Positions 18,988 to 28,051 are shown, counted from the first letter of the stretch. The stretch: 64,000 nucleotides of DNA from an uncultured Roseovarius sp. (GCF_947489715.1 NZ_CANLER010000008.1:186001-250000); one strand, 5' to 3'. Made by a program: numbers and translations. The notes: generated by a model from the letters alone, not told the origin.

Positions 18988-19242
18988 CAAAGGATCGATG
19001 AAGGGATCGGGTGTGCAATAGTCGGCACCAATAATCTGGACAGCGCCGCGGTGTTTCGTGAAGCTATCTTCGCGCCGTTTTGCCTGATGCAAGTCGAGCG
19101 CAAAGAAAATTACGCCTCCTACGCGCCTTCCCTCGCGAAAAAGGCCACCGAATTCTACGTTACACCGCCCTTCGCATCAACGCCTGCCATGCCGCAAGTC
19201 GGCCTATCGCCCACCGTTCCCGGAAACCATCACCCCGATTGA
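18988..19242 (+). pseudogene. Glyoxalase/VOC-superfamily remnant
   Basis: An open stretch without a start codon (a stop lies at 18985) reads IGCAIVGTNNLDSAAVFREA and then YAPSLAKKATEFYVTPPF, which resembles the first half of small VOC/glyoxalase proteins (TVGTNDLDRAA...FWVTPPF). The second half of the family is missing or out of frame before the stop at 19240. It probably belongs to the same decayed boundary region as the GMC remnant. Assignment rests on short similarity by eye. Confidence 0.4.
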
Positions 19243-19438
19243 ACCCGGGCCAATGATGCACCAGCAATCATATTGGACCCGCCAAATTGGGCTGCTCAAG
19301 AGGAGTCCCGCGTTTCTTCACGGTAAAAAGGGTAAAGGCTATAAACACTCAGAGGAGTGATAGCTTCGCACCAACAAAGTAGCCTTTAATTTCCGCCAGG
19401 CCATTTCAAACTATAGGCCTTTCTGGCGCGATATTTAC
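19243..19438. other. Intergenic boundary between decayed remnants and the light-sensing module
   Basis: About 200 bases between the VOC-like remnant and the stop of the AerR-like gene. I see no supported gene here. It is the downstream end of the minus-strand photosensory unit and may contain its terminator, but no convincing hairpin was found. Confidence 0.4.
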
Positions 19439-20290
19439 TCAAACCAGCTTTTTTTGTTCCCGAAATGCAGACATGTGTTTTTTTGCATCTTCGACATCAT
19501 AGGCGACTCCATCCAAACCCAATAAGGAAAGGAGTGGCTTCATGCTGCGAATATCCTGTCCGCAAACCAAAAGTGGCGCGTTTGGACAGCAAATATGCAA
19601 TGCAACGACAAGACGTGTGAGTGCGTCGATGGAATGCCTCCCGCCAATTGACAAACCTATTATACTGTTGGGCGTAAGCTCTATCTCACGAATTAGCGCA
19701 TCATGATTTAAACCAATCTTGAGAGAAATTTCCCAGCCATCTTTACGAAAGAGATCCGCTGCCATTCGAACGCCCATTGTATGATCTTCGCCGGGCACCG
19801 AGGCGAAAACTGCAGACCTGTTCGTTGCAGAAACTGTCGGCGTGAAAAGGTGCCGCATTCCGCGCATGATCGCTACCATTCGACCCGTTCCTACGGTGAC
19901 CTCCACAAAGTTAGCCCGATCTTCATTCCACCATTCTCCAAGCATTCGGGCTGCTGCGGAAAGGTACTTTAGGTAGATTAACTCTGCGGGCATCCCTTCT
20001 GCGCGAACGCCGATAATAATTTCAGCCGCTGCTTTGTCATCGTCCGATATCAGGGCCATGCAAAAATTTTGCAGCTCAGTTGTCGACGGGCTGTGAGGGA
20101 CATGATCAAGTTTGCTATCACGTGTCGCAAGACGTCGAATAACTTCGCGGGCCAATCCAGCGACGATTTCATCCGGCAGGCTCTTTTTGAGACGCCGTAT
20201 GCTGTATTGGCTCTGTTCGTAAGCCTCGAATTCCAAAGGCGCCGGCGAAACATCTGTCGTAAACAAGATTTGTCCTCTCAGCTTCCACAT
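19439..20290 (-). CDS. AerR/PpaA-like cobalamin-binding regulator (second copy)
   Basis: A 283-residue protein with the layout of AerR/PpaA antirepressors. A helical part contains WWNEDRANFVEVTVGTGRM (near residue 118), followed by a B12-binding Rossmann domain with VPGEDHTMGVRMAADLF, IIGLSIGGRH and LLVCGQDI. The tryptophan and the histidine of the xDHTxG motif match those that hold cobalamin in AerR. It differs clearly from the ppaA copy at 29.6-30.4 kb. It lies downstream of the bacteriophytochrome and response-regulator genes on the same strand, separated by 436 bases, so it probably has its own promoter. Its partner repressor is unknown. Confidence 0.8.
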   Translation of the reverse strand: MWKLRGQILFTTDVSPAPLEFEAYEQSQYSIRRLKKSLPDEIVAGLAREVIRRLATRDSKLDHVPHSPSTTELQNFCMALISDDDKAAAEIIIGVRAEGMPAELIYLKYLSAAARMLGEWWNEDRANFVEVTVGTGRMVAIMRGMRHLFTPTVSATNRSAVFASVPGEDHTMGVRMAADLFRKDGWEISLKIGLNHDALIREIELTPNSIIGLSIGGRHSIDALTRLVVALHICCPNAPLLVCGQDIRSMKPLLSLLGLDGVAYDVEDAKKHMSAFREQKKLV

Positions 20291-20726
20291 TATTCAGGAA
20301 TTGCAGTCTTCATGCTGCCTTCACTATCTCGTCGCTTCACTCGTTTCGCGCGATGAAAAAGTCTATGTTCCTTTCGAGTTGCGATTGAATCCAGCAGGGT
20401 AACTGATGCCAACCAACCGTCTTTCGCAACCCAAACCGTGTCTGATGATTTCATGATAAAAATCGACAGTTACTCGAATCAAGGCTCGAAAAACCGTCAA
20501 TTACACTCGCGAAGAAACAGGCTTAAACCGCTGAAATTATTTCCAGAAAGTCTTCAGCAGCATATTTCAAAGTTATAGAATGCTCCCACCACATTCTCAC
20601 CCCAGAAGCGCTCCACAAACCTAGGCAGTGGTGCGCCTCTCGAATCTAAATGAGTGTGTGTGCGAGAGAGCCTAGAAGCTATTTCGGATTTCCCACTACG
20701 TAATATTACGTACGCACAATACGCAG
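20291..20726. promoter_or_regulatory. 436-base gap upstream of the AerR-like gene, with a perfect palindrome
   Basis: No supported gene. The region probably holds the promoter of the AerR-like gene at its left side. Its right end carries the 16-base perfect palindrome TACGTAATATTACGTA at 20697-20712, 15 bases after the response-regulator stop codon. No TGT-N12-ACA site of PpsR type was found here. Confidence 0.45.
20697..20712. repeat. Perfect 16-base palindrome TACGTAATATTACGTA
   Basis: Each half is TACGTAAT, read the same on both strands. It lies just past the FixJ-type regulator gene and upstream of the AerR-like gene. A dimeric FixJ/NarL-type regulator could bind such a site. It is GC-poor and has no loop, so a terminator is unlikely. 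Binding is inference only. Confidence 0.5.
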
Positions 20727-21332
20727 TCAGCCAACCATCCGAATGAGATCTGCGATACCCCGCGCCTGCATTTTCTCGCGGATACGGGACCGGTGAACTT
20801 CAACAGTGCGCTGACTTACATCTAATGCATCAGCGATTTCTTTGTTGAGCTTTCCCTGAAGGAGATGTTGCAGGACTTCGCGTTCTCTTTCTGTCAATTT
20901 GGAAAGTCGGTCCGCGACAATCTTCTTCGGGATCTCAGGAGGCAGCCGGTTGAAAAGCATCCCGCCCGCCAATCGAACGGCTTCCAGAAGGCGATCGATT
21001 CGAGCGGGCTTCTCGATAAAATCAATAGCCCCAGCCCGCATGGCTTGAACCGCTATTGGAACATCGCCATGCGCAGTAACCACAACAATGGGAATATTGA
21101 CCCGGATGTCGGCAAGATGGGCTTGCAGCTGCAAACCGTTCATTTTGGGTAGACGCAGATCTAACACCATGCACGCTTTTCGGTTCGGCTCATAGAGATT
21201 CAGGAATTCCTCCGCTGATCGGCACGCAATAGTCTCATAACCATGTGCATTCAGTAACGCACAGAGAGATTTCAGCACACCGTTGTCATCTTCGACGACG
21301 TAGACCGAAAACTTTTCTTCTGTGTCAGTCAT
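20727..21332 (-). CDS. FixJ/NarL-type response regulator
   Basis: Two-domain response regulator of 201 residues. The receiver begins YVVEDDNGVLKSL, has the phospho-accepting aspartate in MVLDLRLPKMNG and the conserved lysine in IEKPARID. The C-terminal LuxR-type HTH is LTEREREVLQHLLQGKLNKE...RTVEVHRSRIREKM. I start it at ATG 21332, which overlaps the end of the bacteriophytochrome gene by eight bases; the longer frame would run 14 codons further into that gene. The overlap makes the phytochrome kinase its likely partner. Target genes may include the AerR-like gene downstream and PGC promoters. Confidence 0.88.
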   Translation of the reverse strand: MTDTEEKFSVYVVEDDNGVLKSLCALLNAHGYETIACRSAEEFLNLYEPNRKACMVLDLRLPKMNGLQLQAHLADIRVNIPIVVVTAHGDVPIAVQAMRAGAIDFIEKPARIDRLLEAVRLAGGMLFNRLPPEIPKKIVADRLSKLTEREREVLQHLLQGKLNKEIADALDVSQRTVEVHRSRIREKMQARGIADLIRMVG

Positions 21333-23613
21333 CTTGCTCTCTTCTGATTGGAAGTTGGAACATGAAAATTGCACCGCTGGGGGATGTCTGCGACCAGATA
21401 CGTCCAGCGTGGGCCTCTACAATAGAACGGCAGAGCGAAAGCCCAATACCCATTCCTTTGGTGGTCGACGCATGAAACGGTTCGAAAAGATACTTCTGTT
21501 GTTCTGAGGGGATTCCGCGACCGGTGTCGCGTACTGAGATTTGCACAGTTTCCTCGGAACCAGCCACTTCAACAGTCAGCACTTGTTTTACGCTGGATTC
21601 CATCGCGGCAATGCTGTTGCGCGCAAGGTTGAGCACCACCTGTCCGATCTGAACCGGATCGGCCAATACCTTTGGCAAACTTTGATCTAGTATCAAATTG
21701 ACCTGCAAATTCGTGAGCTCACTGGAAACTAGTGCCAAGTCTATACCCTGTTTGATTGCTTCGTTCAGATCAATATAGTCAGCGTTCAAGTCACCTCTAG
21801 AAATGAAGTTGCGTACCCGGCGCACTAGATCACCTGCCCGCGCAGATTCCGCAATGGCCTCGTCCATCAGTTGCTCGGCGTGTTCGGGTATATCTGTCCC
21901 GGTATTTTTGAATTCCTGTCGGCATGCGCTGACATAATTGGCAACCGCCGATAATGGTTGGTTCAGTTCATGCGCAATCGCCGATGCAAGCTCTCCCATT
22001 GAACTTGCCCTCGCTGCGTCGAGCAACGCATGGCGCAAATGTTGTTCCTCCGCCTCGGCTACTTTTTGTGCCTCAAGGGCAGCGCGCTCACGTTCCATAC
22101 TGTTCAAGGCAAAAAGGGCCCGACGCAAAATGCGCAACGCATCCCGATCAATCGAGTCGAAAGGCCGGCTCATACCGCGCCTTTCCTCCTGCCAGAGCGC
22201 AAAGGAACCCCGTGGGGAAAGGCGCGTAATCCCATCATCGTCCGTGGTTTCCAACTTTTCGGGTTTGCCCGCCCATCGGATTGTTTGGTCGAAATGGCTA
22301 CGCAAAAACACCAGATAATCGCTACTGTCTTCGGAAAGGTCCAACAGCGCTGCACCCGCAGCCGATTGCCGTTGCACGTCGTCCATTTCGATCACAGAAG
22401 ATAAATGCGATGTCGCAGCAATACCGTCGCTAACAGCGTCTCGGAGATTTGTGAAATCAAGTGGTTTTTCCGGGACATCGCCGAATTTGACAAGTTCACC
22501 ATCCAGGACCAGCAATAGTCCCTGTGCACCAATCATTTGCATCAACTCCTGCGCCTGCTGCGCAATCAATTCCGGTAACGAAGTGCCGGACCGTGCCTGT
22601 TGCTCGATGCGAAAGGCCGCCTTTTCGGCTTGGATACTTTTGCGAAGCTGATTTGTATTCTCGATGCTTTGGAGAAGGGCCGATGTTGTACCACCAAGCA
22701 ATTCAGCAAATCGTAACCGGCTGGATGAGATCAGCCGTTTACTGTAGTGATGGCATGCGACGAGGCCCCATAATTCGTTGTTTGTTATGAGCGATATCGA
22801 AAGACTGGCGCCAACGCCCATGTTGTTTAGATACTCGATATGCACCGGCGCAACGGCGCGCAATTTAGAGAATGTCAGATCTAGCGGGTGGGCCGAATCC
22901 GCGTTGGCAACGGCGCCATATTTGCTGACAATTGGCACATGATCCCCGTTAATGTCCGGTATCGACCGCATTACATTCAGAGCAAAATGCCGGCGGGCAG
23001 GATCTGGAATATCCGATGCAGGATAGTGTAAACCCAGAAAACTATCGGGTCGGTTGGTACTTTCGGCAATCACCTCGCCATGCTTGTCTTCCGCAAACTT
23101 GTAGATCATCACCCGGTCAAAACCTGTGACGTCACGAATGAGTCTCGCGCTGGCATCGGCAAGCTCTGCAAGCGCGCCCGGCTTGACCAATTCGGAAATA
23201 ATGCCACGACGCAAAAGTTCATCTTCCCAGATAGGCGCGGGAATTGGCTCAGGTTCCAGAAATTCCAGAATGATATGGCCGTCATTTCGATGCGGCAGGC
23301 ATTCGGCCTTTATCCGCTTTCCATCTAATCCTTCGAAGCTGATGAACCAGGGCCGCAACAACTCTGGTGTCGACGGTTCAAGCGGGAATTTTAGCAGTGC
23401 CGAGGCGTTTTCCCTGCCAATCAGTTTACCAAGCTTCTGGCCCAGCAAAGCCTCGGGAGGCGATCCCACGAACGACGCGGTGTTGCGACTGGCATATTCT
23501 ATGACCAAGCTTTCTGAATCCAACGCAATCAACGCACCGTGTGGTTGAACGGCACCGATAAAGTGGATCGGCTCTTGATCACATGTTTCCAGATCGACCC
23601 GGCTGGCTGTCAC
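21325..23613 (-). CDS. bphP: Bacteriophytochrome histidine kinase
   Basis: Red/far-red photoreceptor kinase, 762 residues. The N-terminal PAS domain carries Cys11 in LETCDQEPIHFIGAVQPHG, the biliverdin-attachment site of bacteriophytochromes. The GAF domain has DIPDPARRHFALNVMRSIPD, the chromophore pocket motif, then the PHY region. The kinase has H-box HELNQPLSAVANYV (near residue 550), N-box NLARNSIAAM, and G-boxes DTGRGIP and GMGIGLSL. The GTG start at 23613 overlaps the stop of the heme-oxygenase-like frame in GTGA. Biliverdin supply is uncertain, because that upstream gene looks incomplete. Confidence 0.93.
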   Translation of the reverse strand: MTASRVDLETCDQEPIHFIGAVQPHGALIALDSESLVIEYASRNTASFVGSPPEALLGQKLGKLIGRENASALLKFPLEPSTPELLRPWFISFEGLDGKRIKAECLPHRNDGHIILEFLEPEPIPAPIWEDELLRRGIISELVKPGALAELADASARLIRDVTGFDRVMIYKFAEDKHGEVIAESTNRPDSFLGLHYPASDIPDPARRHFALNVMRSIPDINGDHVPIVSKYGAVANADSAHPLDLTFSKLRAVAPVHIEYLNNMGVGASLSISLITNNELWGLVACHHYSKRLISSSRLRFAELLGGTTSALLQSIENTNQLRKSIQAEKAAFRIEQQARSGTSLPELIAQQAQELMQMIGAQGLLLVLDGELVKFGDVPEKPLDFTNLRDAVSDGIAATSHLSSVIEMDDVQRQSAAGAALLDLSEDSSDYLVFLRSHFDQTIRWAGKPEKLETTDDDGITRLSPRGSFALWQEERRGMSRPFDSIDRDALRILRRALFALNSMERERAALEAQKVAEAEEQHLRHALLDAARASSMGELASAIAHELNQPLSAVANYVSACRQEFKNTGTDIPEHAEQLMDEAIAESARAGDLVRRVRNFISRGDLNADYIDLNEAIKQGIDLALVSSELTNLQVNLILDQSLPKVLADPVQIGQVVLNLARNSIAAMESSVKQVLTVEVAGSEETVQISVRDTGRGIPSEQQKYLFEPFHASTTKGMGIGLSLCRSIVEAHAGRIWSQTSPSGAIFMFQLPIRREQDD

Positions 23614-23996
23614 GACATTCCCCTACTGGCGGTAGAAAGTGGAAAATCCGACGGCGCTAGCCATTCAACCAGCGGTTGAATTGCACCAAGAGCACCAGCC
23701 GTCAGGTCGCTGATCCTGAAATCTTCGAAAGGCAGATCTTTCAAGTAATAGTTCACCAGTGACCAGCGTTGCTTGCTATTGGTTCTGCACCAGTGCCAGT
23801 AGTGCTTTCCAAATGGTTGATCTTGGTTCTGCTTTTTTCGCAACGCCCGATCGATCCGCGACCCACCCAGTGCAGCATCTTTGATCGCATGGTGCTGATG
23901 CAGGCGCTCGTGCGCCTCTTCGGTGCGCGCATGTAGGATATTGTGAACATTGATATCCTGCGAAGTCCTGTGATCATCTAACAAATTTTGCTCCAA
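23610..23996 (-). pseudogene. Degenerate heme oxygenase-like (BphO/HmuO) gene
   Basis: Position before a bacteriophytochrome gene, and the stretch ILHARTEEAHERLHQHH near the start, match the N-terminus of heme oxygenases, with a histidine at the heme-ligand place. A later piece (RWSLVNYYLKDL) resembles the following helix. The frame is only about 128 codons against roughly 190 in the family. The distal helix with its GSxLGG-type glycine motif is absent, and no ATG exists at the start, only TTG codons. The stop still overlaps the bphP start by four bases. It is probably a decayed gene; a divergent short protein is the alternative. Confidence 0.5.
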
Positions 23997-24158
23997 AACC
24001 TGCTATTGCGCGGCGCAGAATTGCGGCACGTGCCAAGGATCATACTAGCGCCTTATCAACTCTAAGAAAGGAAGTTCTTTTCCCGCCGATGCCCCGGATG
24101 AAATTGGTGAACGCACACTCGGCCAGATCACAGTACGATCTGGATCCGAGATGAGCGA

Positions 24159-24674
24159 TCACGCGAATATCTGTTCTGCATGACGTTCCAGATATATTTT
24201 TAACCACGGCGTAAACTTGCCTGGCTGCGCGTTGACCCGGTGTGCTAGCGCCTGCATATCGACCCAATCCGTATCCATGACCTCGCCCGGATTTGGGGTT
24301 AAAGTCATCTTTTCGGAAATGCGCCAAAGGAACACGTCAACAAGTTCGTGCTCAACCAAGCCATGTCCGACATCGGCGCGATATTCAACCTGATCCCGAT
24401 ATTCCAGTGTATGCGCCATGATACCCAGTTCTTCGCCCAACCGACGTATGGCGCAATCCTTGGCACTTTCATTCCAGTGTGGATGCGTGCAGCAGGTATT
24501 CGCCCAAAGCCCTGGCGTGTGATATTTCGACAGTGCACGGCGTTGAATCAAGGTTTGATTTTCACACATCACAAAGACAGAAACGGCCTTGTGTCGCAAA
24601 CCGCGCCGATGCACGTCCAGTTTTTCTATGGCGACCAGATCACCGTCAACCCAGGCTGGTATCATGGAATTCAT
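24159..24674 (-). CDS. idi: Isopentenyl-diphosphate delta-isomerase, type 1
   Basis: Interconverts isopentenyl and dimethylallyl diphosphate for carotenoid and bacteriochlorophyll side-chain synthesis. The protein has 171 residues and a Nudix-like fold: LIQRRALSKYHTPGLWANTC with the catalytic cysteine in NTCCTHP, and the Nudix box with RRLGEELGI. A tryptophan-rich C-terminus (MDTDWVDMQALAHR) follows. The start overlaps the bchP stop by four bases, so it is the last gene of the bchG-pucC-bchP-idi unit, as in Rhodobacter clusters. Confidence 0.93.
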   Translation of the reverse strand: MNSMIPAWVDGDLVAIEKLDVHRRGLRHKAVSVFVMCENQTLIQRRALSKYHTPGLWANTCCTHPHWNESAKDCAIRRLGEELGIMAHTLEYRDQVEYRADVGHGLVEHELVDVFLWRISEKMTLTPNPGEVMDTDWVDMQALAHRVNAQPGKFTPWLKIYLERHAEQIFA

Positions 24675-25855
24675 GTGTACTCCGCCGAAACAAGGCGCGT
24701 AAGGTGGGCAAGGTTTTTCAAACCAATACGCAGATGTGCCATCGGACGCGCACGTACAAGTTTTTTGTTCATATAGGCCTCAAACGTCAGGCGTTGTACA
24801 TCGATATCGTGACAGAGCGAGACAAATCTCTCCCGCCTGTCATCTGAGCGGTAATAGGCGTTCTGCATGGATGCAAGAACACGAAACACCATCTTGTGCT
24901 CGCGCATGAAAAGCTGACGCGCCAACCTCAGATCGCGCGCCCTGCCAGATGCGAGGCTAGCCGAAGCTGCTGTGGCAGCGACCCGGCCGCCGACCATGGC
25001 ATAATATATCCCTTCGCCCGAACTTGGTGCGACGACACCTGCCGCATCCCCGGCCAGTACGACGTCTTTGTCGTTGTCCCACTTGTCCAACGGCCTGAGC
25101 GGAATCGGTGCCCCCTCGCGACGGAGTGTCTTGCATGCCTCCAATCCGCTCGCGATGCGCAGGTCGGCTGTGGCCTGTTTAAGGTCCACCTCACGCTCCA
25201 TCGATCCCATACCAACGCTGGCGGATTTTCCGTGCGGGAAAACCCAACCGTAGAAATCCGGCGAAATCCGTCCGTCATAAATGACGTCGCAGCGTGCCGG
25301 ATCATAACTACCAGTAGCGACAGGTGCTTCGATAATCTCGTGATATGCTATGACATATGGAATGCGTTCGGCCCCGGGAACCTCGGCGCGTGCCACATTG
25401 GATCGGGCACCATCGGCTCCTATGATGAGCTTGGTTTCCAACGCGTGTTCTTCACCACTGTCTTTGTCGCGATAAACCACGCTTTTGCGGCCATCCTTGC
25501 GGTCAATCCGACGGTACGTCCCGGTATAGCGATCGGCCCCCGCCTTGGTCGCACGAGCCCGCAGGAATTCGTCAAAATCTTCACGATTTACCATGCCGAC
25601 GAATCCGTTCTCAATCGGGATGTCGACCTTGCGTCCGGTTGGTGAGATCATGCGCGCCGTTGTCACCCGGGCGCAAAGCTGGTCTTCGGGAATGTCAAAA
25701 TCCTGGATCAGCCGCGGTGGTATCGCCCCGCCACAGGGCTTGATCCGCCCTGCCCGGTCGATCATCGCAACCCGCTGACCAGAACGCGCCAGATCCTCGG
25801 CCGCCGTGGCACCTGAAGGTCCGCCACCAACAACAACGACATCATACATGGTCAT
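24671..25855 (-). CDS. bchP: Geranylgeranyl diphosphate/bacteriochlorophyll reductase
   Basis: Reduces the geranylgeranyl tail of bacteriochlorophyll to phytyl. A 394-residue flavoprotein with N-terminal FAD motif VVVGGGPSGATAAEDLA (residues 6-22), then RIKPCGGAIPPRL and the GDAAGVVAPSSGEGIYYAM motif near residue 275, all typical of BchP/ChlP. It overlaps the pucC stop and the idi start by four bases each. Length and context leave little doubt about the call. Confidence 0.95.
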   Translation of the reverse strand: MTMYDVVVVGGGPSGATAAEDLARSGQRVAMIDRAGRIKPCGGAIPPRLIQDFDIPEDQLCARVTTARMISPTGRKVDIPIENGFVGMVNREDFDEFLRARATKAGADRYTGTYRRIDRKDGRKSVVYRDKDSGEEHALETKLIIGADGARSNVARAEVPGAERIPYVIAYHEIIEAPVATGSYDPARCDVIYDGRISPDFYGWVFPHGKSASVGMGSMEREVDLKQATADLRIASGLEACKTLRREGAPIPLRPLDKWDNDKDVVLAGDAAGVVAPSSGEGIYYAMVGGRVAATAASASLASGRARDLRLARQLFMREHKMVFRVLASMQNAYYRSDDRRERFVSLCHDIDVQRLTFEAYMNKKLVRARPMAHLRIGLKNLAHLTRLVSAEYT

Positions 25856-27141
25856 TCTCCCGGTACTACGGCCATATGGCGGCCTCGATTGTGTTCAATC
25901 ACGCGCAGCGCCAGCAGTGCCGCGACGACAAAGAGGGCCGCTTCGAAAAGAAAGACAGCACCAAAGGCAGTTGCGTCGCTATGGGTGAAGATTCGCATCA
26001 CATCGACGGCTGCAGCCCCCAATAATCCACCGAAACCTGCCGCCACAGCTTGTGCAGCGCCCCAGAGGCCCATGCGCGTGCCTTCACGCGCCTCGCGCCC
26101 CCGAGCGGCTAGCGCCATCATGGATCCGATCGCGGCCACCGCGAACATGCCATTGAAAAACCCAAGACAAACCACCGCGGGCATCAGCGTGACCGGATTG
26201 GCAACACCACCCAATATGCTGATCGTCGCGAGGCTGCCTGCGGAACCGATGCATCCGGCGGTCACCCAATTGCGCAAACTGCCACGGCGCAGGCCGGTAG
26301 CCACGATGCCAACGGTCAGCATCCCGAGGAATACGCCACCATTTTGCGCCCCGCTCAGAGCGGTTGACTGCCCCGGCGTAAAGCCAAAGACCAGCCCGGC
26401 GTAGGGTTCCAAGATCAACTCCTGCATGAAGTAGGCTGTCATGGACAAGAAGACGAAGATTGTGAATTTCCGTGCGGCGGGCTCCGACCACACCTCGCGC
26501 AGCCCTTTGATGAAGGTTGTCTTGTCGCCGGTTTGAGGTTGTATACAGACGTCACGCTCCACCCCCCATACGGCCAGTATCGTCAGCAAAATCGCGCCGC
26601 CCGTCACATATGAGACAATCCGCAGCAACAGCGCCGGCGTGTATGGATCCAGAAATGCACCAACCGTCCCGGCTGTCACGGCGATACCAGCGATCATCAT
26701 CAGCCAGGTGATCGTAGCGGCAGCAGCTCGACGATGGGGTGCGGTCGCAGTTGCAAGAAGCGCCAACAGGGATGTGCCGGATGCACCCACACCGACGCCA
26801 ATCAGGGCATAGGCCGCGATTGATACGGTCATCGCCAAAGCGAAACTGCTCTCAAACAGCAACACCCCGACGGTTGCGCCGAAGGCGCCAAGGGCCAACG
26901 CAATCATGCCGCCGATGATCCATCTGGTACGGTGTCCGCTGGTGTCCGACCGGAACCCCCAGTTCGGGCGCGTGATCTGAATGCCGTAATGCAGAGCAAT
27001 CAGGAACCCCGGCAAGACCGCCGGCAGCGCCAGTTCGACAACCATCAACCGGTTCAGGGTCGACGTGGTCAAGACCACCACTGCGCCAAGCGCCATCTGC
27101 ACCAAACCCAACCGGACGATAGAGAGCCAACTCAGCGTCAT
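25852..27141 (-). CDS. pucC: PucC/LhaA-family MFS protein (ORF428-like)
   Basis: A 429-residue membrane protein with about twelve hydrophobic segments, of the BCD/PucC family. It shows LNRLMVVELALPAVLPGFLI near the start and GFRSDTSGH in the first loop, motifs shared with LhaA at 39.2 kb. It lies between bchG and bchP, where Rhodobacter capsulatus has ORF428, with four-base overlaps on both sides. Members help pigment delivery or antenna assembly. With no puc antenna genes in the window, its role here is more likely bacteriochlorophyll handling than LH2 assembly. Confidence 0.88.
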   Translation of the reverse strand: MTLSWLSIVRLGLVQMALGAVVVLTTSTLNRLMVVELALPAVLPGFLIALHYGIQITRPNWGFRSDTSGHRTRWIIGGMIALALGAFGATVGVLLFESSFALAMTVSIAAYALIGVGVGASGTSLLALLATATAPHRRAAAATITWLMMIAGIAVTAGTVGAFLDPYTPALLLRIVSYVTGGAILLTILAVWGVERDVCIQPQTGDKTTFIKGLREVWSEPAARKFTIFVFLSMTAYFMQELILEPYAGLVFGFTPGQSTALSGAQNGGVFLGMLTVGIVATGLRRGSLRNWVTAGCIGSAGSLATISILGGVANPVTLMPAVVCLGFFNGMFAVAAIGSMMALAARGREAREGTRMGLWGAAQAVAAGFGGLLGAAAVDVMRIFTHSDATAFGAVFLFEAALFVVAALLALRVIEHNRGRHMAVVPGE

Positions 27142-28049
27142 CCCAAGCCTCCCACGTCACGCAGTGCGAAGGCCGCAATCATCATCCCGCTGACAAAAAG
27201 CGTGACGCCCGTGGCATTGTACCAAGGTGCCCGTTCTTTCGGATCGGACAGCAGGATTCGCATCGCCCAGAATTGCGCGAAAAGAACTGCGGTAATCGCT
27301 ACCGCGTGCAATGGACGCCCCCACGACAAAAGCGCCACAATGACCGCAATCTGTGGCAGGGTCATGACCCAACAGGCCATGCGTGCCGCGCGTTCTGGCC
27401 CCAGCACCACTGGCAACGAATTGACGCCAGTCTGGCGGTCACCTTCCAATGCTTTGAAATCGTTTAGCGTCATGATGCCATGTGCACCCAAGGCATAAAG
27501 CAGCGCGATCACGATGACGGGTAACGCCGGTGCCCCTGCCGCCATTACCGCAGCCCCGGTAAACCATGGCAAACCCTCATAACAAAGACCGACCAGCCCC
27601 GGGCCCCAAATGCCCGAACGTTTCAGGCGGAAAGGTTCTGCCGAATAAATCCATGCGGCGACCACACCGAACACGGTCGCGCCAAATCCCCAGGGGCCCA
27701 GGAATGATCCGAGACATAATGCAAACCCGCTCATGACAAGAGCGATCCAAAGGCCCCATCGCCCCGGGATTGCCCCAGACGGAATTGGACGGTTTGGCTC
27801 GTTGATGGCATCGACATGCCTGTCGCACCAGTCATTTGCAGCCTGGCTCATGCCACACACGACAGGGCCAGCCAAAACCATTCCCGTCAGCAGCAACCAA
27901 CGCGACTCCGCCAGCGGCACACCTGATGAGACGACACCGCAAAGATAGGCCCAGATAGGCGGGAACCACGTAATCGGCTTGATTAAGGTCAGCACAGCGC
28001 GCGGTTGCGGGTATCGGCGACCAATATGTAAATCTAATGTGACACTCAT
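27138..28049 (-). CDS. bchG: Bacteriochlorophyll synthase (polyprenyltransferase)
   Basis: Attaches the geranylgeranyl tail to bacteriochlorophyllide a. A 303-residue UbiA-family membrane enzyme with the diphosphate-binding motif NDWCDRHVDAINEPNRPIPS near residue 75 and LIKPITWFPPIWAYLCG near the start. I use ATG 28049; a longer frame to 28070 would run through a PpsR box. Two TGT-N12-ACA sites straddle this start (28027-28044 and 28052-28069). It heads the bchG-pucC-bchP-idi unit, 70 bases after ppsR. Confidence 0.93.
   Translation of the reverse strand: MSVTLDLHIGRRYPQPRAVLTLIKPITWFPPIWAYLCGVVSSGVPLAESRWLLLTGMVLAGPVVCGMSQAANDWCDRHVDAINEPNRPIPSGAIPGRWGLWIALVMSGFALCLGSFLGPWGFGATVFGVVAAWIYSAEPFRLKRSGIWGPGLVGLCYEGLPWFTGAAVMAAGAPALPVIVIALLYALGAHGIMTLNDFKALEGDRQTGVNSLPVVLGPERAARMACWVMTLPQIAVIVALLSWGRPLHAVAITAVLFAQFWAMRILLSDPKERAPWYNATGVTLFVSGMMIAAFALRDVGGLG
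28027..28044. promoter_or_regulatory. PpsR/CrtJ-type box (TGT-N12-ACA) inside the bchG start
   Basis: The sequence fits TGT-N12-ACA exactly. It lies just inside the bchG reading frame, 7 bases from a second box. Tandem spacing like this supports cooperative PpsR binding. Its position past the start codon is odd and could mean a roadblock-type action. Confidence 0.55.
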
Positions 28050-28051
28050 AG

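Noticed and set aside
18682..19092. 136-residue minus-strand frame over the GMC remnant
   Set aside because: It is antisense to sequence with clear GMC C-terminal motifs and shows no domain of its own.
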